Below, piece by piece: positions 35,677 through 44,873 of a stretch of DNA of 64,000 nt. The stretch lies in NCBI RefSeq assembly GCF_900104895.1, contig NZ_LT629742.1, positions 3,658,001 to 3,722,000 of the forward strand, in the 5' to 3' direction. The translations under genes were made by a program, and so were the position numbers. Every line of letters begins with the position of its first letter. Position 1 is the first letter of the stretch. The DNA is from Microterricola viridarii. GTDB taxonomy: Bacteria > Actinomycetota > Actinomycetes > Actinomycetales > Microbacteriaceae. The notes under the pieces were generated by a model, which worked only from the letters and a program-made list of their open reading frames with translations, did no database searches and had not been told where the DNA came from.

Positions 35677-37011
35677 TCAGCGCGCGCTCTGGGCGTTCCG
35701 CGCCGGAGGCGTGCCGCGTCGGGCCGAGCCAGAGCCGAGCCGCGCGGCCGCCGTCGACACGGTGCTGACGAGCGCCTCGAGCGGCCCGCGCCGGCCGAGC
35801 ACGGCCAGCACGGCGCCGATGACGAGCGCGACGGCGAGGTGGACCCCGAGAATCTGGGCGCTCAGATACCACCACGGAACGCTGTTGAACGCCAGCGGGC
35901 CGAGCAGCAGCACCAGGCTCGTCGCGAGGGTGACGCCCAGCACGTGCACGGTGTAGACCGTGAGCGGTGCGGCCCCCGCCGCCGAGACCGGGCGCAGTGC
36001 GCTGAGCAGCCAGCGCGGCGCCCACCGTGCGAAGCCGAGCATGAGGGCGATCACGAACAGGGCGACGCCGACGCCGCGCAGCATGTCGAGGAGGGTGCCG
36101 GTGTGCGGGGCTGCGCCTAACAGCCACCACCAGTCCGCCGCCGCCGGGGCGCCGTGCCCCTGCAGTCTGGCCAGCTCGTCGATCAGCGCCGCGTCCAGGC
36201 CGGGCGCGGCCTGCAGGGCGGCGGCCCGACCCCAGATCTCGAAGATCAGCCGGGAGCTCACGATGCTCAGCACGGCCAGCCCGAGCCCGAGCAGGCCGGC
36301 GCCGAAGAGGAAGCGCCGCGAAGCGCGATCGTCGTGCCGCACGGCGAGCAGGAGACGCGCGACCGCCATGCCGACGAGCAGGTAGACCAACCAGGTAATG
36401 ACGGGGTAGGTGCCGGTCACGAGGGCGCCGCGGAGCGCGCGCAGCGGGTCGGCGAACTCGGTCCAGGCCAGCCCGCCACCCTCGCCGCCCACGTCGAGCG
36501 CGGCCCGGAGCGGCGCGTTGACCAGCTGGCCGAGCACGGCGAGCAGCGCCGCGCTGCCGAGCAGCCAGCGCACCGGCATCCGCAGGAACGGGAGCGTTCC
36601 GAGCATCGCGACCCCGAAGTAGACGAGCACGATCACGACGCTGATCGGCGCCATCGCGAGGGTGGCGCCGAGCAGGATGACGAGCACGCCGCGCGCCGCC
36701 ATCGCCCACGCCGCGGCCGCATACGCCCCGACCTCCAGGTAGCGGCGGGTGGCGAGCACGACGCTGATGCCGCCGATCACGGCGAAAAGAGTTGAGGCGT
36801 TGCCGTCGACGAGCCCGTCGAGCCAGACCTCGTGGCCGGGCATCCCCGGCCGGGGCATGAGATGCGCGCACATCATGCCCAGGATCGCGAGGAAGCGCGC
36901 GAAGTCGATTCCGACGAGACGCGCGATCGGGTCTGCGCTCCCCGCCGCCTGGGCGGCCCGCATCGCCCCGCCCTCCGCGGAGAGCTCGGGAACGGGTGGC
37001 GGCGCGGTCAT
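35677..37011 (-). CDS. Polytopic membrane protein with DUF1624/DUF418-like acyltransferase region
   Basis: The 444-residue protein has about ten membrane helices. It begins with GIDFARFLAILGMMCAHLMP, the signature of the heparan-alpha-glucosaminide N-acetyltransferase-like (DUF1624/DUF418) group, which transfers acyl groups across membranes. PLTVYTVHVLGV near the C-terminus is the matching late motif. It lies 25 bases after the cyclase gene and is probably the third gene of the permease/cyclase operon. The substrate is unknown. It is convergent with soxR, with 23 bases between the stops. Confidence 0.75.
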   Translation of the reverse strand: MTAPPPVPELSAEGGAMRAAQAAGSADPIARLVGIDFARFLAILGMMCAHLMPRPGMPGHEVWLDGLVDGNASTLFAVIGGISVVLATRRYLEVGAYAAAAWAMAARGVLVILLGATLAMAPISVVIVLVYFGVAMLGTLPFLRMPVRWLLGSAALLAVLGQLVNAPLRAALDVGGEGGGLAWTEFADPLRALRGALVTGTYPVITWLVYLLVGMAVARLLLAVRHDDRASRRFLFGAGLLGLGLAVLSIVSSRLIFEIWGRAAALQAAPGLDAALIDELARLQGHGAPAAADWWWLLGAAPHTGTLLDMLRGVGVALFVIALMLGFARWAPRWLLSALRPVSAAGAAPLTVYTVHVLGVTLATSLVLLLGPLAFNSVPWWYLSAQILGVHLAVALVIGAVLAVLGRRGPLEALVSTVSTAAARLGSGSARRGTPPARNAQSAR

Positions 37012-37036
37012 GGGTCTGCGGCGGTCCGGGGCGCGG

Positions 37037-38041
37037 CTAGGCCGGGAGGGTGGCGAAGGCGCGCACCGGGAACGTGCCGAAGCCCTCGACCTTGGGCGGG
37101 GCCGCGGTGAAGCGCGCGCCGCGCGCCGGCAGCTCCTCCAGGCGGGTGAGGTGCTCGACGACGTGGATGCCGGCCTCGAGCAGCAGCGAGTGGGCCGGAC
37201 GCTCCCCGCCGCTCTCGACGTCGTCGATGTTCAGCGCGTCGATGCCGACCAGCGCCACCCCCTGCTCGACGAGGTGGCGGGCGCCGGCCTCGGTGAGGAA
37301 CGGCGAGTCGACGGCGTACTCCGGCTGGCCGAACAGGCGGTCGGAGCCGGTGTGCAGCAGCACGGCGGCGCCGGCGAGCTGGCGATCGTAGAACACCTCG
37401 GCGCCGATGCCGCGGCTGCCGGCATCCGTCAGGTGGAACACCTCGGCGGGCAGGTCGACGAGGGTCTCCAGGTCGAGACCGGCCAGGTCGCTGCCGCCCT
37501 CGTAGCGGTGGTAGGGGCTGTCGAGGTAGGTACCGGTGTTGCCGATCATGGTGATGGTGTCCATGGTGAACTCGGTTCCCGGCGCGTACTTGGCACGCGA
37601 GTCTTCCCGGGTGAGGTGCGGGGTGATGACGGGGGCGGGGAGCCCCGGGTAGGTCACCAGGCCCGCCCGGATGACGTGGCTCAGGTCGACGACGCGGCGG
37701 GCGGCGAGCGGCGAGCCGGGCTCCGTCTCGGCGCCCGCTTCGGCGCCCGCTGCCTGCTGCTCGGCCAGCTCCGCGCCGAGCGCGCTGCCGTCGAGGGCTT
37801 GGCTGAGCATCTCGGCGAACGGGATGCCGCGGCTGCCGCGGTGCTGCTCCCGGACGATCTCGATGTTCGTCAGCGTGACGTCCTCGACGAGGGTGAGCCC
37901 GAGGTGGCGCACGAACAGCTCCGCGAGCTTCTGCTTGGACACCTCGGCGGTGGGCAGATCGAGCCGGAAGCCGCGGGTGACGAGGTCGCCGCCGTTGACG
38001 AAGGTGACGACGGCGTCGAAGCGGGCGCGGTACTCGGTCAT
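37037..38041 (-). CDS. Cyclase/arylformamidase-fold protein with altered metal site and N-terminal extra domain
   Basis: The 334-residue protein has an N-terminal alpha/beta domain (about 1-72) that I do not recognise and a charged linker (about 85-112). The C-terminal cyclase (PF04199-type) domain starts VVDLSHVIRAGLVTYPG. The family metal motif HxGTHxDxPxH reads N168-TGT-Y172-L-D174-SPY-H178 here, so the first two histidines are lost while D174, H178, RPAHSLLLEAGI and the Glu of HVVEHL remain. It may bind one metal or act differently from formamidases. ATG 38041 overlaps the permease stop (ATGA). Confidence 0.78.
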   Translation of the reverse strand: MTEYRARFDAVVTFVNGGDLVTRGFRLDLPTAEVSKQKLAELFVRHLGLTLVEDVTLTNIEIVREQHRGSRGIPFAEMLSQALDGSALGAELAEQQAAGAEAGAETEPGSPLAARRVVDLSHVIRAGLVTYPGLPAPVITPHLTREDSRAKYAPGTEFTMDTITMIGNTGTYLDSPYHRYEGGSDLAGLDLETLVDLPAEVFHLTDAGSRGIGAEVFYDRQLAGAAVLLHTGSDRLFGQPEYAVDSPFLTEAGARHLVEQGVALVGIDALNIDDVESGGERPAHSLLLEAGIHVVEHLTRLEELPARGARFTAAPPKVEGFGTFPVRAFATLPA

Positions 38042-39528
38042 GTGGGCTCCAATTCGGTGGCGGGGCGGGGCGCCGGTGCGGGGAGTTCGACGGGCTCACT
38101 CACCGGGACCCCCGGCTGAACGAGCGGGGCCCCGGCCTGAACCAGAGGGGTCCCAGTCTCAACCAGCGGAGCCGCGGGCGCAACGGGCGCAACAGGCGAC
38201 GCGGCCTGGCGACGGGCGCGAGCCCGCTTGCCCAGGGCGACGACGAGGGCCGCGCCGGCGAGTGCGGCGGGGATCAGCAGGTTCGGCCCGGCCAGCACGA
38301 GCATGCCGGCGGTGAGCACGCTGGCGACCACCGCCATCCACCAGCCGATGCTCCAGCGGTCCAGGATCCGCACGGCCGCGACCATGCCGAACGCGTAGAT
38401 CGCGGCCGTGCAGCTGGTGTGCACGAGGATGAACGCGGTCAGGTTGAAGCCGACCGCGGCCATCACCACGTAGTAGATCGCGGTCAGCACGGCGGTCACG
38501 GCGAGCGCCCGGCGCGGCACCGCCCCGTCTTCGACGCCCTTGGCCAGCCAGCGCGGCAGGTCGCCGTCGCGGCCCAGCGAGGCGCCCAGCTTGCCGAATG
38601 CCCCGATGTAGACGTTGATGACTCCGAGCACGACGACGCCGGCGACGATCGCGACGGCGATGGGGCCGATGCCGGGGGCCACGGCGGAGACGAGGGTGAT
38701 CAGCGGCACGGGGCCCTCGCCGGCATCCGCCCCCAGCACCGCGACGGTCACGATCTGCAGCAACAGGTAGGCGACGCCGACCACGACCACGGCGATGCCC
38801 GTCGCCCAGGGGATGACGCGGCGCGGATTGGTGAACTCGCCGGCGATGTGGGTGCCGGCCTCCCAGCCGGCGAAGGCCCAGAGGAACAGGCTGATCGCGG
38901 TGCCGACGCCGGCGAGTCCGTGCGGCAGGAACGGCTCGAAGTTTGCCGGGTCTGCGGCGGGGAAGGAGACGGCGACCACGCCGATGACGACGGCGAGGAG
39001 CAGCACGGTGAGGCCGAGCTGCACGGTGCCGGAGACGCGCAGGCCGAACAGGTTCGCGATGAACGGCGGCACCAGGATGGCCAGGCCGACGATGCCGACG
39101 GCGGAGCGGTCGACGCCGAGCACGGCGACGATGTACTCGGCGCCCAGCACGCCGACGACGGGCGCGCCGACGCAGACGCCGAAGTAGAACCAATAGCCGG
39201 TGATGCGTGCCGGGGTGTTGCCCAGGGCGCGGCGCACGTAGCTGGCGACGCCGCCCGGGTCGGGGTAGCGTGCGGCGAGCGCCGCGAAGGTGCCGGCCAG
39301 CGGAATCGAGAGCAGGAAGACGGCGGCGACGGCGAGGATCGAGCCGGGGCCGGCGACGGATGCCGTGAGCCCGGGCAGCACGAGGATGCCGGTTCCGAGC
39401 ACGGCGGCGATGTACAGCGCCGTCCCGCGGACGAGGCCGAGCGAGCCCTGGTGCGCCGTGGCTGGCTGCTCCGTCGGAGACCCCGCCACGTCGGTGGGAG
39501 TCGCTGCAGTCAGTCTCGTCGGATTCAC
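38038..39528 (-). CDS. APC-superfamily amino-acid permease
   Basis: The 496-residue permease has about 12 helices. The opening GSLGLVRGTALYIAAVLGTGILVLPG carries the unwound first helix (GTGI) that binds amino acids in APC transporters. Later comes the FAGWEAGTHIAGEF-type loop near helix 6. The Pro/Val/Ala-rich C-terminal tail (about 445-496) is disordered. Start choice is difficult: GTG 39528 directly follows GGGGAG, and GTG 39579 is an alternative. It overlaps the cyclase start by four bases, so the pair may take up and then hydrolyse an amino-acid derivative (inference). Confidence 0.83.
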   Translation of the reverse strand: MNPTRLTAATPTDVAGSPTEQPATAHQGSLGLVRGTALYIAAVLGTGILVLPGLTASVAGPGSILAVAAVFLLSIPLAGTFAALAARYPDPGGVASYVRRALGNTPARITGYWFYFGVCVGAPVVGVLGAEYIVAVLGVDRSAVGIVGLAILVPPFIANLFGLRVSGTVQLGLTVLLLAVVIGVVAVSFPAADPANFEPFLPHGLAGVGTAISLFLWAFAGWEAGTHIAGEFTNPRRVIPWATGIAVVVVGVAYLLLQIVTVAVLGADAGEGPVPLITLVSAVAPGIGPIAVAIVAGVVVLGVINVYIGAFGKLGASLGRDGDLPRWLAKGVEDGAVPRRALAVTAVLTAIYYVVMAAVGFNLTAFILVHTSCTAAIYAFGMVAAVRILDRWSIGWWMAVVASVLTAGMLVLAGPNLLIPAALAGAALVVALGKRARARRQAASPVAPVAPAAPLVETGTPLVQAGAPLVQPGVPVSEPVELPAPAPRPATELEPT

Positions 39529-39634
39529 CTCCCCATCATGCCGCGCCGTGCCGCCTCGGCGCACTGGCAGAGAGGACACTGTTCATCGAGAAACTGCCAA
39601 TCGCGGCGCGCGGACTACCGCACGGGGTTCCGGG

Positions 39635-40018
39635 TCACTCGCCGCTGCCCCCGGTCGCCTGCGACTCCTCCATCCACCACTCGGTGAAGGAGGTGGCCCG
39701 CCCGTCCGGGCTCAGCTGCACCACCCAGAGGTTGTGGTAGATCTCGTTGTCGCCCGGGTAGCGGGTCACCCCGCGCACCACCGCGGTCTCCGGGCTGGCC
39801 AGCACCGGCTGCCACTCGAAGGTGCTGCCACCAGGGCCGTCCGCGTTCTCGATCCAGCGGGTGACGATCTCCTCGTGGCCGCGCCAGGGCTCGCGATGCG
39901 GCCGGGTGTAGTACTCGGCATCCTCGGTGAACAGGGCGCGGATGTCGTCGGGGTCGTTGCTCAGCCAGGCCTTGCGGTAGCCGTCGACCCAGCGGGTGAT
40001 TGCCTCATTCTCACTCAT
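39635..40018 (-). CDS. SnoaL-like / NTF2-fold protein
   Basis: The 127-residue protein of the cone-shaped NTF2-like fold opens with helices (ITRWVDGYRKAWLSNDPDDIRALFTEDAEYYTRP). The classic GHEEIVTRWIE turn follows, then beta strands ending TSFTEWWMEE. Such small proteins bind or isomerise ligands. No catalytic set can be assigned. It stands alone between the permease and the transsulfuration genes. Confidence 0.8.
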   Translation of the reverse strand: MSENEAITRWVDGYRKAWLSNDPDDIRALFTEDAEYYTRPHREPWRGHEEIVTRWIENADGPGGSTFEWQPVLASPETAVVRGVTRYPGDNEIYHNLWVVQLSPDGRATSFTEWWMEESQATGGSGE

Positions 40019-40150
40019 GGCTCAGTTCTACTCCGGGCCACCGACGGCCGCCACCCCGGCGCCCGGGCCGGTGTCGGTGGTGTCGGCTTCGGTCGCAGGC
40101 TCCCTCGAGCCGCCGGGAGAGAGGCGCCAGCCACCCCGGGCGCCCGGCGG

Positions 40151-41326
40151 CTACAGGGCGGCGAGCGCCTGCTCGAGGTCGGCGAGCAGGTCGGCGACGT
40201 CTTCGATGCCGACGGAGAGCCGCACGATGTTCGGCGCCACCTCGAGCTCGGTGCCGCGCACGGACGCGTGCGTCATCGCGCTCGGGTAGTTCACCAGCGA
40301 CTCGACGCCGCCGAGCGACTCCGCCAGTTGGAACAGCCGCATCGACTCGGCGAAGCGGCGGGCCGCCGCCTCTCCCCCGCGGAGCGCCAGCGCGATCATG
40401 CCGCCGAAAGCCGACATCTGCCGGGCGGCCAGCTCGTGGCCGGGGTGCGTGGGCAGCCCCGGGTAGTAGACCCGTTCCACGGCGGGGTGGGCGTGCAGCC
40501 GCTCGGCGATGGCCTGGGCGTTGGCGCTGTGCCGCTGCATCCGCACGTCGAGGGTCTTGATGCCGCGGGCGGTGAGGAAGGCGTCCATCGGGGCGGAGAC
40601 CGCGCCGGCCGCGAACTGCAGGAAGCGAACCTTCTCGTGCAGCTCGTCGTCGTTCAGGATCAGGGCGCCGCCGATCACGTCGGAGTGCCCGCCCAGGTAT
40701 TTGGTGGTCGAGTGCACGACGACGTCCGCCCCCAGCGCCAGCGGCTGCTGCAGCGCCGGCGAGGCGAAGGTGTTGTCGACGACGACGAGCAGGCCGCGCC
40801 GGTGGCCGAGCTCGGCGAGCGCCGCGATGTCGCTGACCGCCATCAGCGGGTTGCTCGGCGTCTCGATCCACAGCACCCGGGTGGCGGGCAGGAGCGCCGC
40901 CTCGACCGCGGCGAGGTCGCCGAGGTCGACGGGGGTGTTGCGGATGCCCCAGTCCCCGTGCACCCGGTTGATCAGGCGGTAGGTTCCGCCGTACGCGTCG
41001 TTGCCGAGCACGACGTGGTCGCCGGGGCTCAGCACGGCGCGCAGCAGGGCGTCCTCGGCGGCGAGGCCGCTCGCGAAGGAGAGCCCGTGGGCGCCGCCCT
41101 CGAGCGCGGCGAGCTGGGTCTCCAGCGCGGTGCGCGTCGGGTTGCCGCTGCGGGAGTACTCGTAGCCGCCGCGTAGCCCGCCGATGCCGTCTTGCACGAA
41201 GGTCGAGCTCTGGTAGATCGGCGGGATCACGGCGCCCGTCGTCGGGTCGAAGTGCTGACCGGCGTGGATGGCGCGGGTGGCGAAGCCGTCGGCGGGGGCG
41301 CCAGCGGGGGTCTCGGAGTTGGTCAT
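40151..41326 (-). CDS. metB: Cystathionine gamma-synthase/lyase family PLP enzyme
   Basis: The 391-residue gamma-family PLP enzyme has internal-aldimine lysine K209 in HSTTKYLGGHSD. Other family marks are YSRSGNPTRTALE, the PLP-phosphate region FASGLAAEDALL, and ETPSNPLM. It makes cystathionine from an activated homoserine and cysteine, or cleaves cystathionine to cysteine. Pairing with cystathionine beta-synthase directly upstream favours a gamma-lyase role in reverse transsulfuration, although many actinobacterial members do both. ATG 41326 follows AGAGAGAAG. Confidence 0.85.
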   Translation of the reverse strand: MTNSETPAGAPADGFATRAIHAGQHFDPTTGAVIPPIYQSSTFVQDGIGGLRGGYEYSRSGNPTRTALETQLAALEGGAHGLSFASGLAAEDALLRAVLSPGDHVVLGNDAYGGTYRLINRVHGDWGIRNTPVDLGDLAAVEAALLPATRVLWIETPSNPLMAVSDIAALAELGHRRGLLVVVDNTFASPALQQPLALGADVVVHSTTKYLGGHSDVIGGALILNDDELHEKVRFLQFAAGAVSAPMDAFLTARGIKTLDVRMQRHSANAQAIAERLHAHPAVERVYYPGLPTHPGHELAARQMSAFGGMIALALRGGEAAARRFAESMRLFQLAESLGGVESLVNYPSAMTHASVRGTELEVAPNIVRLSVGIEDVADLLADLEQALAAL

Positions 41327-41391
41327 CAGTGCTTCTCTCTGTGTGCGTCGTGTGTGGGGTGCGGATGCCGCGGGGCGGGGTTTCGGCGGGC

Positions 41392-42816
41392 TCAGCCGGC
41401 GGGGCTGTCGCCGCCGAGGTGGTGCAACAGGTCGTGCAGCGTGATCACGCCGCGCGGCTTGCCGCCGTCGGTCACCAACAGCGCGGGCGCGCTGCCGAGC
41501 GCCGCCTGCGCCGCCGCGATGGGCTCGTTCACGCCGATCAGCGGCAGCCGCGCGCCGGCGAGCGGCCCGACGGGATCGCCCGGCTGCGCCAGCCCGGAGG
41601 AGAGCCGCTCGAACAGCTGTTCCTCGTCGACCGTGCCGAGCACCTCGCCCAGCGCGACGGGCGGTTCGGCGCCGAGCACCAGCAGCTGCGACACCCCGAA
41701 TGCCGTCATCGTCTCGATGGCGGCTCGAACGGTGTCGCTCGGGCGCGCGTGCAGCAGCGCCGGCATCCGCTCGCCCTTGGCGGCCAGCAGCTCCGCGACG
41801 GTGGTTCCGGCCCCGGCGCTCCCGGCCGCGGCCTGGCTGAACCCGTGGTGCTGCATCCAGTCGTCGTTGAAGATCTTGCCGAGGTAGCCGCGCCCGCCGT
41901 CCGGCAGCAGCACCACCACGACGGCGTCCGGCCCGAGCGTCGCTGCGGCGCGCAGCGCGGCGACGACGGCCATGCCGCTGGAGCCGCCGACCAGGATCCC
42001 CTCCTCCCTGGCCAGCCGCCTGGTCATCGCGAAGGCGTCGGCGTCGCTGACGGCGAGCACCTCGTGCGGCACGGTGGGGTCGTAGACGCCCGGCCAGAAG
42101 TCCTCGCCGACGCCCTCCACCAGGTAGGGCCGCCCGGTGCCGCCGGAGTAGACCGAGCCCTCCGGGTCGGCGCCGATGATGCGCACCGTGTCGCCGGAGA
42201 CCTCGCGCAGGTAGCGCCCGGCGCCGGTGATGGTGCCGCCCGTGCCGACCCCGGCGACGAAGTGCGTGACGCGGCCGGCGGTGTCGCGCCAGATCTCGGG
42301 CCCGGTCGTCTCGTAGTGGCTGCGCGGGCCGTTCTGGTTCGAGAACTGGTCCGGTTTGTATGCCCCCGGCGTCTCGCGCACCAGCCGGTCGGCGACGCCG
42401 TAATAGGACTCCGGGCTGTCCGGCGCGACGGCGGTGGGTGTCACGACGACCTCGGCGCCGTAGGCGGTGAGCACGTCGATCTTGTCCTGGCCGACTTTGT
42501 CCGGAACGACGAAGATGCTGCGGTAGCCGCGCTGCAAGGCGACGAGGGCGAGGCCGACGCCGGTGTTGCCGCTGGTCGGCTCGATGATCGTGCCGCCCGG
42601 CTCCAGCTGGCCGGAGCGCTCGGCGGCGTCGATGATGCGCTCGGCGATGCGGTCCTTCGCCGAGCCGCCCGGGTTCAGGTACTCGAGCTTGACCAGAACG
42701 GTGACGGCGAGCCCGTCGGTCACGTGGTTGAGCCTGACCAGCGGGGTGTCGCCGATCAGCTCGACGACGGAATCCGCGTACGTCATGTCTGCGTGGGTGC
42801 GTGTGGGGTGCGTCAT
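41392..42816 (-). CDS. cbs: Cystathionine beta-synthase with C-terminal CBS domains
   Basis: The 474-residue PLP enzyme (beta family) has Schiff-base lysine K54 in NPGGSAKDRIAERI, TSGNTGVGLAL for the substrate carboxylate and GVGTGGTITG for the phosphate. The C-terminal 120 residues are a pair of CBS motifs (LHARPSDTVRAAIETM, then LIGVNEPIAAAQAAL). It joins serine and homocysteine to give cystathionine, which the next gene can cleave. ATG 42816 has AAGGA seven bases upstream; the frame opens at GTG 42831. Confidence 0.9.
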   Translation of the reverse strand: MTHPTRTHADMTYADSVVELIGDTPLVRLNHVTDGLAVTVLVKLEYLNPGGSAKDRIAERIIDAAERSGQLEPGGTIIEPTSGNTGVGLALVALQRGYRSIFVVPDKVGQDKIDVLTAYGAEVVVTPTAVAPDSPESYYGVADRLVRETPGAYKPDQFSNQNGPRSHYETTGPEIWRDTAGRVTHFVAGVGTGGTITGAGRYLREVSGDTVRIIGADPEGSVYSGGTGRPYLVEGVGEDFWPGVYDPTVPHEVLAVSDADAFAMTRRLAREEGILVGGSSGMAVVAALRAAATLGPDAVVVVLLPDGGRGYLGKIFNDDWMQHHGFSQAAAGSAGAGTTVAELLAAKGERMPALLHARPSDTVRAAIETMTAFGVSQLLVLGAEPPVALGEVLGTVDEEQLFERLSSGLAQPGDPVGPLAGARLPLIGVNEPIAAAQAALGSAPALLVTDGGKPRGVITLHDLLHHLGGDSPAG

Positions 42817-43210
42817 GGCTGTGTCCTTCACGAGCTGTCATCGAATGACGGATGTCGCGGCACCACTGCGCGCGGGCCTCACCACGAGGTCTCAGGCTGT
42901 GGGAGTGCTGCCGCGCACGAGGGTGAGTCTGGTTGTGGGCGCGTCGATCAGCGACAACGACAACAGGACTTCACAGTGGACACGGCATCACTGTAGGCCA
43001 GCGTTCGCCCGCTGTCACGCTTTCGGCGTCACGTGACGTCGCGGATTCGGTGCGGATTCGGCGCGGCCCGGTCGTGCCGTGCTGCGGCATCCGCCCGCCC
43101 ATTCAGCGCCTGTCCAGCGATTCCCGATACATTCGTATGGTTCGGGGCAGAGGCTGCGCCCCGCTCAGGTCCCATGCACCCACCCGCACTCAGCTTTCGA
43201 GAGGCCGAGA
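42817..43210. other. Divergent intergenic region, nothing firm seen
   Basis: These 394 bases lie between cbs (minus) and the DUF3105 gene (plus). A short inverted repeat GTCATCGAATGAC (about 42838-42850) sits at the cbs start side. I see no RNA gene, no riboswitch pattern and no coding frame with good codon use. It must hold both promoters. Confidence 0.5.
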
Positions 43211-43909
43211 ATGTCTTCTTCCCCGACCCCGCCCGTTCCCCCTGCCGCCAAGGCGCAGGCGAAAGCGCTCAGCGTCAAGGAACAGCGTGCAGCGGCACGT
43301 GCCTTGAAGCTCGAGGAGTACCGCAAGCGCGAGGCCCGCGCCCGCCGCAACCGCATGATCGGCATCTGGTCGGCCGTCGCCGGCGCCGTCGTCGTGGTGG
43401 CCCTCGTGGTCTCCGCCGTGGTGTTGACGCCGCAGCGCGCCAGCTACACCGCCGGCAGCGACGGCGTGAAGATCAGCGGCGTCGAGACGTTCAAGAACGG
43501 TGCCGGCCACGTCGAGGGAACCGTCGACTACCCGCAGAACCCGCCGGCCGGTGGCGAGCACAACCCGATGTGGCTCAACTGCGGCGTCTACGAGAAGCCC
43601 GTCCCCAACGAGAACGCGGTGCACTCGCTCGAGCACGGCGCCGTCTGGGTCACCTACGACCCCTCCCTCTCCGAGGACCAGCTCAAGGAGCTGAAGCTCA
43701 AGCTGCCCGGCAGCTACATCGTGCTCTCCCCCAAGGAAGACCTGCCCTCGCAGGTCGTGCTCAGCGCCTGGAACGCCCAGCTGCAGGTCGACTCGGTCGA
43801 TGACGAGCGCATCGGCGAGTTCCTCGAGGAGTACTGGAAGAGCCAGTTCGTTCCCGAGCCCGGCGCCCTGTGCTCCGGCGCCCTCGACGCTGACGGCAAG
43901 GTGTCCTAG
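43211..43909 (+). CDS. DUF3105 membrane-anchored protein
   Basis: The 232-residue protein has a basic, Ala/Lys-rich cytoplasmic stretch (about 10-50), one transmembrane helix (about 50-75) and an outer DUF3105 domain. The domain has GEHNPMWLNCGVYEKPVPNENAVHSLEHGAVWVTYDPSL, with its conserved Cys and His residues. The C-terminus ends ALCSGALDADGKVS. Function is unknown in the family; the His/Cys set suggests metal or redox chemistry. ATG 43211 follows GAGAGG. The next gene starts at the base after its stop. Confidence 0.85.
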   Translation: MSSSPTPPVPPAAKAQAKALSVKEQRAAARALKLEEYRKREARARRNRMIGIWSAVAGAVVVVALVVSAVVLTPQRASYTAGSDGVKISGVETFKNGAGHVEGTVDYPQNPPAGGEHNPMWLNCGVYEKPVPNENAVHSLEHGAVWVTYDPSLSEDQLKELKLKLPGSYIVLSPKEDLPSQVVLSAWNAQLQVDSVDDERIGEFLEEYWKSQFVPEPGALCSGALDADGKVS

Positions 43910-44626
43910 TTGACGGATGTCCTGACTGACGTTTCGCTCGAGACCGGCGAGCCCGCGGCATCCGCCCGCCCCCGCCTGGCCGGCCGCGCCGTTGTCGCCA
44001 TCATCGCGGTGGTGGCGCTGGTCGTCGTCGCTCTCGTGTCGTTCTCGATCGGCCGCCTGAGCACCATCGGGGCGACCCCGGGAGACACCAGCGCGGAGGC
44101 CGGCTTCGCCCGTGACATGCAGGCGCACCACGTGCAGGGCGTCGAGATGGCGATGATCATCCGCGACCGCACCGACGACCCCGCGACGCGACTGCTCGGC
44201 TACGACATCGCGACGACGCAGGGGCAGCAGTCCGGCCAGCTGTACGGCTGGCTGAGCGAGTGGGGCCTCGGCCAGTTCGGCTCGGAGCCGTCGATGACGT
44301 GGATGACGCGCCCCGCGCTGAACGGCACCGCCGGGCACGTGCACGGCGGCACGGAAGCCGCGAGCACCGACCACGTTCCGGGCGGGCCGATGCCCGGCAT
44401 GGCGACGCCAGAGCAACTCGCCGAGCTGCAGGCGGCCAGCGGCGTCGAGGCCGAGCGCCTGTTCCTCACCCTGATGATCGCGCACCACAAGGGCGCGCTG
44501 GAGATGGCGGAGTCGGTGCTGGAGCGCAGCACCAACTCGGTGATCGTGCCGTTCGCGAACTCGGTGCTGGCCAGCCAGCAGTCCGAGATCGAGCTGATGG
44601 AGTCGATGCTGGCCCAGCGCCAGTAG
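43910..44626 (+). CDS. DUF305 membrane-anchored His-rich protein
   Basis: The 238-residue protein has one N-terminal membrane helix (about 26-48) and an outer four-helix DUF305 (ferritin-like) domain. The His pairs DMQAHHVQGVEMA (H73-H74) and MIAHHKGALEMAE mark the likely metal-binding sites. A Met/His-rich linker is included (GHVHGG, DHVPGGPMPGM). Copper handling is a frequent suggestion for the family. The TTG start sits directly after the DUF3105 stop, with AAGGTG as ribosome site inside that gene, so the two are coupled. Confidence 0.85.
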   Translation: MTDVLTDVSLETGEPAASARPRLAGRAVVAIIAVVALVVVALVSFSIGRLSTIGATPGDTSAEAGFARDMQAHHVQGVEMAMIIRDRTDDPATRLLGYDIATTQGQQSGQLYGWLSEWGLGQFGSEPSMTWMTRPALNGTAGHVHGGTEAASTDHVPGGPMPGMATPEQLAELQAASGVEAERLFLTLMIAHHKGALEMAESVLERSTNSVIVPFANSVLASQQSEIELMESMLAQRQ

Positions 44627-44673
44627 CCGGTGCCCGCCTGCCCCGGCATCCGCTCGGGAGGCAAACGGCAGAA

Positions 44674-44707
44674 CGGGAGGCCACTTTCACGCGAAAGTGG
44701 CCTCCCG
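44674..44707. terminator. Strong hairpin after the DUF305 gene
   Basis: A perfect 15-bp stem (CGGGAGGCCACTTTC / GAAAGTGGCCTCCCG) with loop ACGC, extended by partly matching outer arms (GGCAGAA / TTCTGCC). It lies between convergent genes. No T tract on either side. Confidence 0.65.
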
Positions 44708-44873
44708 AGCTCGTTTCTGCCTCCCCCACCGGCGCGGCAGCTGGCTTCGGTCGCACGCCGCCGGTCGAGTAGGCCCGCCAGGGCCGTATCGAGACCCCGA
44801 ATCCAGCGGGCAACTGAGCCCCGTGCGAGGTCTCGATACGCTCGTTCCTCGCTACTCGACCAGCGGGGAGAGG

